Assembly (NCBI GenBank): GCA_964402405.1
Contig: CAYOCE010000008.1
Span: forward strand, 1-37,657
DNA from: CAYOCE01 sp964402405
GTDB lineage: Bacteria; Pseudomonadota; Alphaproteobacteria; UBA7879
Reading direction: 5' to 3'
Length of the DNA: 37,657 bases
Positions 1 through 6,832 of this stretch are shown piece by piece. The stretch's first letter is position 1; every line of letters starts with the position of its first letter. The notes under the pieces were generated by a model that ran no database searches, was not told where the DNA came from, and was given only the letters and a program-made list of their open reading frames with translations. Both the position numbers and the translations under genes were made by a program.

Positions 1-395
1 CGAACGAAGGAGGTCATGAGGCGTTCGTTGGCGATCACGGTGATCTTGCCGTCTTGGGCTTCTTTTTCTTGTTTCTTCAGTTTTTCCTCATTTCTTTTGG
101 CCTCAACCACCAACATACCGTCCTGGATGGACACTTTGATGTCAGCCTTTGAAATTCCAGGAACATCCACTGTTAAAACATATACTTTGTCCTTTTCAAT
201 GATATCCGTGCACCCTAAATTCATTGGTACAATAGGGGCAAGCATAGGCATTTGTGACATTTGCGGCATGGGAAGGGGCATCATGTCCATGGGGCCCATA
301 TCAGCAGGCATTGTGGGGTTTGGCATTTCTTGATCAGCTAATGCGGCGTTTCCAACTAACAACATAAGGGCAATGAGGGGTAAATATTTTTTCAT
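1..395 (-). CDS. Exported Hsp20/alpha-crystallin-like protein (3' end off window)
   Basis: Reading the minus strand from an ATG at 395-393 gives an open frame of 131 codons to the window edge. Residues 1-20 form a Sec-type signal peptide (MKKYLPLIALMLLVGNAALA, cleavage before Asp). A Met/Pro-rich stretch follows (about residues 24-57). After it comes a segment typical of small heat-shock proteins: a VDVPGISKADIKVS strand pair, a LVVEAKR strand, then ERLMTSFVR, matching the Hsp20 'ER..GSF.R' motif. Hsp20 proteins are ATP-independent holdases, normally cytosolic. Here the signal peptide implies a periplasmic holdase. The Met-rich linker could bind metal, but that is a guess. A strong GGAGGA ribosome site lies 5-6 nt upstream (401-406). 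The end of the alpha-crystallin domain and the C-terminal IxI motif are outside the window. Confidence 0.85.
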   Translation of the reverse strand, partial: MKKYLPLIALMLLVGNAALADQEMPNPTMPADMGPMDMMPLPMPQMSQMPMLAPIVPMNLGCTDIIEKDKVYVLTVDVPGISKADIKVSIQDGMLVVEAKRNEEKLKKQEKEAQDGKITVIANERLMTSFV

Positions 396-430
396 GATAA
401 TCCTCCAAAATGAATGATTTATATCTTTAT

Positions 431-459
431 AGTCTACCAGATTTTCCCCATTTTGACAA
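431..459 (-). promoter_or_regulatory. Predicted promoter for the exported Hsp20 gene
   Basis: On the minus strand TTGTCA (454-459) and TAGACT (431-436) are separated by 17 nt and lie about 35 nt upstream of the start codon. The spacing fits a sigma-70-type promoter. The CTTG at the -35 would also be compatible with a heat-shock sigma factor, which cannot be settled by eye. Confidence 0.4.
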
Positions 460-480
460 GGGGGGGTGTTGAGCATCCAG

Positions 481-700
481 GGCCTACGCGCGAAAAGTTT
501 ATAGTTTCAAACTGTGGTAATAAAAGCGTATCCCTGTAACGTTACAGGGGTGCACTTGCCTTATAACCCTTATAAACAAAGGACTCTAGAGGAAGTGATG
601 CCATGTGGCGCTACGCGCTACACCCCGAAAAGCGTTGTAAATACAAGGGGTATAGAAAAATGTATACGCGTAACGTTACACGGGTGCACTTGGATCTTTA
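481..700. repeat. Degenerate direct repeat around palindromes, upstream of era
   Basis: An 18-bp perfect palindrome (CCCTGTAAC/GTTACAGGG, 532-549) runs into GGGTGCACTTG (548-558). A second copy has the palindromic core GTAACGTTAC (670-679) followed by the same GGGTGCACTTG (682-692), offset 134 bp. Weaker matches precede both ('CTACGCGC' near 484 and 612, followed by CGAAAAG). The roughly 400 bp between the Hsp20 gene and era otherwise hold no convincing gene. An 83-codon frame crosses it but has no family signature and includes both repeat copies. Confidence 0.6.
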
Positions 701-803
701 TGAGTAAAGGTTTTTCATGTCATGAGATTAAAATAGAACGTTTTTCATGCGTAGGTCCGGATTAGGGTTGCCAAGGGATGTGCCTTCAGTTTATAGTCAA
801 CCC

Positions 804-1760
804 ATGGATAATAATGAGAAAAATACGTTGGTGCCAGGCGCTACTAATCCTAACACGCGGTGTGGGTATGTGGTGATTATGGGGCCGCCCAATGCGGGGA
901 AGTCTACTCTTTTGAATTCTATTTTGGGGGTGAAGGTTTCTATCGTTAGTCATAAGGTTCAAACCACCCGGACGCGTATTTCAGGGATTTTTACCAAGGA
1001 TGAGACGCAGATTGTTTTTGTGGATACCCCGGGGATCTTTATTTCAAAGGCTAAAAATCGTCTGGAGACCTCTATGCTCGCAGCTGCTTGGCATTCGGTT
1101 TTTGATGCCGATCAGGTATTATTAATGATCGATGCCTCGAAAAATTCCTTCCGCGAAGAAATTCAGATGATCATTAAAACCTTCCAAAAGCAAAATCGCA
1201 AGGTTATGGTGGCGCTTAATAAGATTGATTTGATTGCCAAAGAAAAATTATTAGAGCATGCCAAATCCTGGATGGCAACGGGGGTGGTTGAAGATGTCTT
1301 TATGATCTCGGCCCGGAAAAAACAAGGGATTGAGGGATTGCTGGAGGCGCTTATTGCAAAGATGCCTCGGGCTCCGTTTTTATATCCTGAAGATCAATTG
1401 GCCGATGTTCCCATGAAATTTTTAGCGTCCGAGTTAACACGGGAGCAGATTTTTCACCAGGTTCATCATGAAATTCCCTATAATATTACTGTTCGAACTG
1501 AGACTTGGGAGCGTTTTCGCAACAAAAGCCTAAAGATCGTTCAGATGATTTATGTCAAAAATCCCTTGCATCGATCTATTATATTGGGAAAAAATGGGGA
1601 AATGATTAAACGAATTGGGATGAATGCGCGGTTGGAGATCGAGCATCTGCTTGCGTGTCCTGTTCATTTGATGTTACATGTAACTGTGGACCCCAATTGG
1701 CAGGAGCGTCCCGAGCACTATACGGACCAGGGGCTAGAGTTTTCGCCAAAGGTGGATTAG
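804..1760 (+). CDS. era: GTPase Era
   Basis: Era is an essential GTPase that binds 16S rRNA during 30S subunit maturation. From the ATG at 804 the protein has 318 residues. It shows the G1 loop GPPNAGKST (27-35), a G2 region with TTRTRISG, G3 DTPG (74-77), G4 NKID (139-142) and G5 SAR (169-171). A C-terminal KH domain follows, with the GKNG loop at 262-265. Length and order match the family. The frame is open upstream to an ATG at 747, but that extension has no homology to Era starts and neither ATG has a clear ribosome site, so the start is uncertain. It is not in an operon with rnc or recO within this window. Confidence 0.96.
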   Translation: MDNNEKNTLVPGATNPNTRCGYVVIMGPPNAGKSTLLNSILGVKVSIVSHKVQTTRTRISGIFTKDETQIVFVDTPGIFISKAKNRLETSMLAAAWHSVFDADQVLLMIDASKNSFREEIQMIIKTFQKQNRKVMVALNKIDLIAKEKLLEHAKSWMATGVVEDVFMISARKKQGIEGLLEALIAKMPRAPFLYPEDQLADVPMKFLASELTREQIFHQVHHEIPYNITVRTETWERFRNKSLKIVQMIYVKNPLHRSIILGKNGEMIKRIGMNARLEIEHLLACPVHLMLHVTVDPNWQERPEHYTDQGLEFSPKVD

Positions 1761-1824
1761 AGCCATGTGCAGTTCTAAACTAGTTTGAATTTTGAATAAA
1801 AATAGCGTACATATTGAAATATTC

Positions 1825-1893
1825 CGTCATCCCGGCCCGTGAGCAAAGCGAGCGCGAGCCGGGACCCAGGGATTATGAGAGGGCGTAGCCCTC
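1825..1893. repeat. GC-rich palindromic element, 'CGTCATCCC' class
   Basis: A hairpin with arms TCCCGGC (1830-1836) and GCCGGGA (1858-1864) encloses a GAGC/GCGAGCGC-rich loop. A second hairpin, GAGGGC-GTA-GCCCTC (1879-1893), is followed by a short T-rich run. Related elements begin with CGTCATCCC at 22151 and 23138. The second hairpin could also end era transcription. The rest of 1761-1902 holds nothing else recognisable. Confidence 0.7.
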
Positions 1894-1902
1894 ACTTTAT
1901 TT

Positions 1903-2002
1903 NNNNNNNNNNNNNNNNNNNNNNNNNNNNNNNNNNNNNNNNNNNNNNNNNNNNNNNNNNNNNNNNNNNNNNNNNNNNNNNNNNNNNNNNNNNNNNNNNN
2001 NN
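1903..2002. other. Assembly gap (100 N)
   Basis: Exactly 100 unknown bases, so the true length is unknown. The gap lies next to a palindromic element and removes whatever precedes the efflux adaptor gene, possibly its real start or promoter. Confidence 0.99.
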
Positions 2003-2004
2003 AA

Positions 2005-3087
2005 TTGAGTAAATCTAAACCAATTCAAAAATCTAAAGGAATCTGGATAGGGGTTGCCCTTGTTTTAATGGGCGTTGCAGCCTTCTTTGGGTATCAATCC
2101 TTTTCTAAATCTGCTCCACCAGCCTATCCACAGGATATCAAAGTCGTCGAAGTTGAACCCGTGAGCATTAAAAATATTGGCGAGACATCTAGATTCATTG
2201 GGACCATCAAACCTGAAAGATCAACAATTTTAGTGGCGCGGGCTGCCGGGATTTTAGAGTCTCTGGTGCAACCGGGGCAAAAAGTTTCAAAAGGGATGTT
2301 GATTGCCAAAATCGATAATGCCGATATTGAAAAGAACTACAATCTTTCTGAATCTGCCGAAAAAATTGCGAAGACCCAATATGATCGGGCACAAAAGCTT
2401 TTAGAGGCAGGGTTGTTTAGCAAAAACAATGTTGAAGAAAAGAAAAATCTATGGATTCAGGCCCAGAAAAATTTGGCAAATGCCAAGATAGATTTGAATA
2501 GAATTAAATTCCATGCCCCGTTTAATGGGGTCGTGGGAGTATTCAAGGTACGGGAAGGATCCCAGGTGAGGGAAGGGGACTCAATTGTTAGTTTCTATGA
2601 TCCCTCGAGTCTTGTGGTGGAATTTGATATCCCGGCATCCCTCGTGAATTTGGTACATGAGGGGCAGCCTGTCCATATTGATTCAAAAATGTATACCCTT
2701 GATCGGATGCAAAAAATGGTTGATGAGGAAACGCATATGTGTCCTGCCTATACGAACATCACCTGTGACCATTGTGTGATTGGATCTAGTGTTAATGTGG
2801 ATCTAGAGGTGCAGAAGAAAGATACCATTGTTATTCCATATGAATCCGTGTTTTTACGAGATTCAAAGCCCTATGTTTATGTAGCCAAGGATAACAAGGC
2901 CGTTTTAAAACCCGTTGAATTGGGTATTCGAGACAAGGAACAGGTTGAAATTACATCAGGACTAGAGCCCGGGGAAAAGGTTATTATCCGAGGACAAGCT
3001 AGATTGTACCCCGAGATTGCCATTCAAATCCATAACCCAAGCCCTGAAGGGACGGGGGCTAATTCTCAAGAGAATTTGGTCAAATGA
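2005..3087 (+). CDS. RND efflux periplasmic adaptor (membrane fusion protein)
   Basis: The protein is about 360 residues. It has an N-terminal membrane anchor (about residues 14-30), a lipoyl-type half motif with GIL and LVQPGQKVSKGMLIAKID (split around 88-108), an alpha-helical hairpin (about 112-165), the second lipoyl half with GVVGVF and VREGSQV, then beta-barrel and membrane-proximal domains. Family members bridge an inner-membrane RND pump and an outer-membrane TolC channel. The stop overlaps the pump's ATG by 4 bp, so the two are translationally coupled. The first codon available is TTG at 2005, directly after the gap; an ATG hidden in the gap is equally possible. An insert with CPAYTNITCDHC (about 247-258) contributes three closely spaced cysteines to the membrane-proximal region, which is unusual for the family. 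Confidence 0.93.
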   Translation: MSKSKPIQKSKGIWIGVALVLMGVAAFFGYQSFSKSAPPAYPQDIKVVEVEPVSIKNIGETSRFIGTIKPERSTILVARAAGILESLVQPGQKVSKGMLIAKIDNADIEKNYNLSESAEKIAKTQYDRAQKLLEAGLFSKNNVEEKKNLWIQAQKNLANAKIDLNRIKFHAPFNGVVGVFKVREGSQVREGDSIVSFYDPSSLVVEFDIPASLVNLVHEGQPVHIDSKMYTLDRMQKMVDEETHMCPAYTNITCDHCVIGSSVNVDLEVQKKDTIVIPYESVFLRDSKPYVYVAKDNKAVLKPVELGIRDKEQVEITSGLEPGEKVIIRGQARLYPEIAIQIHNPSPEGTGANSQENLVK

Positions 3088-6000
3088 ATATAACAACCTA
3101 TTTCATCAAGCACCCTGTTATTGCTCTTGTTTTAAGCAGCATGATTATTCTGCTGGGGGCCCTTTGTTTTAATTCGTTGCCTATCCGAGAATATCCCCAG
3201 GTTAATTTCCCAACGGTTACGATTAATACCAACTATCCCAACGCCAGTGCGGAATTGGTTGAATCCTCCGTTACCAATATTCTGGAGGATCGTCTTGCAG
3301 GCATTGAGGGCATTGATACTCTTGTTTCCCAGTCTAAATATGGGGCATCGTCGATTGAAATAAGTTTTCATGTGGGGACCTCCATTGATCGATCGTTAAT
3401 TGCGATTCGGGATGCCATCGGCCTTGCTAAAGGCAATTTACCTAAGGAGATCAGAGACCCTATTGTTGAAAGGAAAACTCAATCCAATGGCCCTCCCTTT
3501 ATGGCCGTATCTATTGAGTCTCCCACTGCGGATTTTGGGGCTTTAACCCATTGGGCAAATTTAAACTTGAAAAATGCCTTCCGGAGTTTGAAGGGGGTTG
3601 CTTCAGCGGATGTGTGGGGGGAGCCCTATACGTATAAAATTACGTTGGATCCCAAAAAGATGTATGCCTTTGGGGTCAATGCAGATGAGGTTTTTAAAGC
3701 ATTGGAAAAGAACAATGTTTCCTTACCTGTGGGGAAATTCCAAAACGAAGTGCCTGTAACCTTGAATTCTGAATTAAAGACCACCGAAGCTTATGAAAAT
3801 CTGGTGATTAAGGAAAAAAACTTTAAGGATCCTAAGAATAAGCAACATCCGATTTTATTAAAGTCCATAGCCCATATTGAACTGGCAACAGATGATCAGC
3901 ATTCCAGATTCCGCATCAATGGAAATAAGGGGTTATGCCTTGCCATCAATAAATCAACGGATTCTAACCCTGTGGAGGTATCGACTCTGGTGCATGAGCA
4001 AGTTAAGGCACTTTCAGAGAACTTGCCTTCTGATATCAAAATCAAGGTCATTTTAGATCAAGCAGATTTTATCAAATCTTCCCTTAAAAACATAGAATCT
4101 TCTATTGTCGAGGCCATCCTTTTTGTGTTGGTGATCGTCTTTTTATTCTTACGCAACCTTGGAGCAACCCTTATTCCCCTGGTCACCATTCCTGTTTCCT
4201 TAATTGGATCCCTCTTATTTTTAAAGTTGTTTGGATATTCCATTAATATCATGACGCTGCTTGCCATGGTTTTGGCCATTGGGTTGGTGGTGGATGATGC
4301 GATTATTGTATTGGAAAATATCTCAAGACATCTGGAAAATGGCCTATCTTCCATCGAGGCTGCCATCAAAGGGGCCAAGGAAATAGGCTTTGCCATTGTG
4401 GCCATGACCTTGACTCTGGCTAGTGTGTATGCCCCCATTGCCTTTGTTCATGGGGTTGTGGGTCAGCTGTTTGTTGAATTTGCAGTGGCTCTTGCGGGAA
4501 GTGTATTGATTTCTGGGGTTGTGGCGTTGACGTTGTCTCCCTTAATGTGTGCGAGGTTTCTCAAGCAGGACTCTAAACATTTTTTACCAGGGGTTGATCG
4601 TTTTTTGAATGACCTTTCCAATCGGTACAAAGGTATTTTGGAATATATCCTTCTTCACAAAAAAACGGTGTTGGCATTGGCATTTGGATCGTTGGGATTA
4701 ACGATTTTATTTTTTAAGATCCTTCCCAGCGAAACAGCCCCCAAGGAAGACCGCAGCTTGATAGGTATATGGCTTCCCCCTATCCCCGGGAAAAGCATGG
4801 ATACCATGTATCAAAAAACCATTGAGGTCGAAAAGATGATAGGATCTCTCTCAGAAGCAAAAGATACTCTCCTATTTGTGGGGGATTGGGGCGGGAGCAT
4901 TGTGATCCAGCTTAAACCAAAGACCGAGCGCAAAAGGTCTGCTACAGCACTTACCAATATCCTCAGGCCCAAGGCCATGTCTCTACCATCTCTTGAGGCC
5001 TATGCTTGGAATTGGGAATCGGGGCTTCCGGGGATGGATGATGCCTTTGGCGGGGCCGAGCTTGCCCTGGTTGTTTCAACAGTTGATAGCTATCGCCATC
5101 TTTTTGAGAATGTCGAGAAAGTGCGCAAGATTATTGAAGAAAAGAAAACCTTTGATTCCATCCGACATGATTTGAATTTGGATTCCTTGGGGTACGCCAT
5201 AGACCTTGATACAAACTTGCTGGCAAAACTAAACCTAAATCAATCTCAAGTAGCCAAGATGATAGAGGTATTTTTTAGTGGGGATGAATCCTTATCCTTT
5301 GCAAAGGATGGTCTGCGGTATGCCATTACACTCAGAGGGGCAGACCGCCCCTGGACTCTGGATGAGATTTATATCACGAACCCTAATGGGGAGCGTATTT
5401 CCATGGGGGCCTTTGCAAAAATGGTATCCAAGGCAGAACCCAAGGAGTTAAATCATTATAATCAAATGCGATCTGCTACCCTTAGAACCGCTATTTCTGC
5501 CGATCAGAAAATTGAAACAGCCATGCCAAAACTATTGAAAGTAGCAGATGAAGCTTTGCCAAGCACCTACAAGAAAACATGGACAGGGGCGGCAAAGGCC
5601 TACCAGCAATCCTCTACAACCATGGCTCTATTGTTTGTATTGGCCATTGTGTTTATCTTTGCCATTTTAGCGGTGCAATTTGAAAGCTTTGTGGATCCGT
5701 TGATTGTTCTATTCACCGTACCGCTTGCCTGTTCAGGGGCTTTGTTTGTTGCCTGGATATCGGGAGGGACGCTGAATGTGTATACCCAAGTGGGGTTAAT
5801 TACCTTGATTGGGTTGATCACAAAGCATGGAATTTTGATTGTGGAATTTGCCAATCAGCTGTGGGAGAAGGGAACTCCTTTATTGGGGGCCATTCAGCAA
5901 TCTGCGATTCTAAGGCTTAGACCTATTTTGATGACAACAGGAGCCATGGTTTTTGGACTAATTCCATTGATATTATCCCAAGATGATGGATCTGAGGCAC

Positions 6001-6125
6001 GTCAAGCCATTGGCATGGTGCTGATCGGAGGGCTCGGGTTTGGAACCCTCTTTACTCTTTTTGTCCTGCCCACGGTTTATTATGTGGTGAAGTCCTCTAT
6101 GGCGAAAATTCAGGGGCATTCATAA
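3084..6125 (+). CDS. RND-family multidrug efflux pump (HAE-1-like inner-membrane subunit)
   Basis: A proton-driven pump of 1013 residues, near the usual length. A first transmembrane helix (about 10-30) precedes a large periplasmic loop, followed by a block of helices (about 335-485). TM4 carries the proton-relay pair D404-D405 in LVVDDAIIVLENI, and K914 in GLITKHGILIVEF corresponds to the TM10 lysine of AcrB. A second loop and a final helix block (about 850-1005) complete the two-fold repeat. It overlaps the adaptor gene (ATGA). No TolC gene or TetR-type regulator is present nearby, so the outer-membrane partner must be encoded elsewhere. Substrate cannot be told from sequence. Confidence 0.96.
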   Translation: MNITTYFIKHPVIALVLSSMIILLGALCFNSLPIREYPQVNFPTVTINTNYPNASAELVESSVTNILEDRLAGIEGIDTLVSQSKYGASSIEISFHVGTSIDRSLIAIRDAIGLAKGNLPKEIRDPIVERKTQSNGPPFMAVSIESPTADFGALTHWANLNLKNAFRSLKGVASADVWGEPYTYKITLDPKKMYAFGVNADEVFKALEKNNVSLPVGKFQNEVPVTLNSELKTTEAYENLVIKEKNFKDPKNKQHPILLKSIAHIELATDDQHSRFRINGNKGLCLAINKSTDSNPVEVSTLVHEQVKALSENLPSDIKIKVILDQADFIKSSLKNIESSIVEAILFVLVIVFLFLRNLGATLIPLVTIPVSLIGSLLFLKLFGYSINIMTLLAMVLAIGLVVDDAIIVLENISRHLENGLSSIEAAIKGAKEIGFAIVAMTLTLASVYAPIAFVHGVVGQLFVEFAVALAGSVLISGVVALTLSPLMCARFLKQDSKHFLPGVDRFLNDLSNRYKGILEYILLHKKTVLALAFGSLGLTILFFKILPSETAPKEDRSLIGIWLPPIPGKSMDTMYQKTIEVEKMIGSLSEAKDTLLFVGDWGGSIVIQLKPKTERKRSATALTNILRPKAMSLPSLEAYAWNWESGLPGMDDAFGGAELALVVSTVDSYRHLFENVEKVRKIIEEKKTFDSIRHDLNLDSLGYAIDLDTNLLAKLNLNQSQVAKMIEVFFSGDESLSFAKDGLRYAITLRGADRPWTLDEIYITNPNGERISMGAFAKMVSKAEPKELNHYNQMRSATLRTAISADQKIETAMPKLLKVADEALPSTYKKTWTGAAKAYQQSSTTMALLFVLAIVFIFAILAVQFESFVDPLIVLFTVPLACSGALFVAWISGGTLNVYTQVGLITLIGLITKHGILIVEFANQLWEKGTPLLGAIQQSAILRLRPILMTTGAMVFGLIPLILSQDDGSEARQAIGMVLIGGLGFGTLFTLFVLPTVYYVVKSSMAKIQGHS

Positions 6126-6166
6126 ACTTCTTTTTCTTTGAAATCAAAAAATGATACAATGAAGCC

Positions 6167-6802
6167 ATGAAGAAGATACCTGCTAAAATCAATCTTACTA
6201 TGCACCATATACCTAAGGGTATATCGGATCATGTCGCCTATAGAACTGTCAAAACGCTGCGGTTTTTTGCAGATACCTTTTTTGCCAAGCGATATGGCCA
6301 TCGGGCCGTTGTTTTAGAAACCGTTGCAGGAGTTCCTGGAATGGTGGGGGGCATGATACAGCACCTGCGTAGTTTACGTAGATGCAAAGATGATCATGGG
6401 TGGATCAAGGAGTTATTGGATGAGGCTGAAAATGAACGCATGCATCTGATGACCTTTATTACGATCGCAAAACCCTCGTGGGTGGAGCGGATGATCATTG
6501 TTATCGTGCAGTTTCTCTTTTTTGTTTCTTACGCTATTCTATATATTATATCTGCAAAAACAGCCCATCGGTTGGTGGGGTATTTGGAGGAAGAAGCTGT
6601 TCATTCCTATACCCAATATTTGCACCAGGTAGAGTCCGGAGAGACAGAAAATATCCCCGCCCCCCAAATTGCCATTGACTATTGGAAACTAGGTAAGAAT
6701 GCAAGATTGACCGATTTAATTGTGGCTGTTCGCAATGATGAGGCCTGGCATCGGGATACCAACCACAAATTGGCAAAGTTGGTTTGTTCACAAAAGTATT
6801 AG
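6167..6802 (+). CDS. aox: Alternative oxidase (cyanide-resistant ubiquinol oxidase)
   Basis: Alternative oxidase is a membrane-bound di-iron enzyme that oxidises ubiquinol and reduces oxygen to water without pumping protons. All iron-ligand motifs are present: E51 in LETVAGVPGM, E90/H93 in NERMH, a glutamate of LEEEAVHSY (141-143) and E192/H195 in NDEAWHRD. A hydrophobic stretch at about 108-130 fits the membrane-bound hairpin. At 211 residues it is the compact core form, without the mitochondrial N-terminal extension and its regulatory cysteine. It starts 41 bp after the efflux pump, so co-transcription is possible. The ribosome site is weak. The family is common in mitochondria and scattered in alphaproteobacteria. 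Confidence 0.95.
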   Translation: MKKIPAKINLTMHHIPKGISDHVAYRTVKTLRFFADTFFAKRYGHRAVVLETVAGVPGMVGGMIQHLRSLRRCKDDHGWIKELLDEAENERMHLMTFITIAKPSWVERMIIVIVQFLFFVSYAILYIISAKTAHRLVGYLEEEAVHSYTQYLHQVESGETENIPAPQIAIDYWKLGKNARLTDLIVAVRNDEAWHRDTNHKLAKLVCSQKY

Positions 6803-6832
6803 AGTTCTTGCCTAACCATTAAACCAGGTGCC

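Noticed and set aside
16..333. 105-codon frame on the plus strand at the window start
   Set aside because: It is antisense to the exported Hsp20-like gene, which has a ribosome site, signal peptide and family motifs.
514..765. 83-codon frame upstream of era
   Set aside because: No family signature, no ribosome site, and it runs through both copies of the palindromic repeat.
1825..1893. Could the GC-rich palindromes be part of a CRISPR array?
   Set aside because: Copies are scattered over the window in different lengths and without regular spacers; no cas genes are present.
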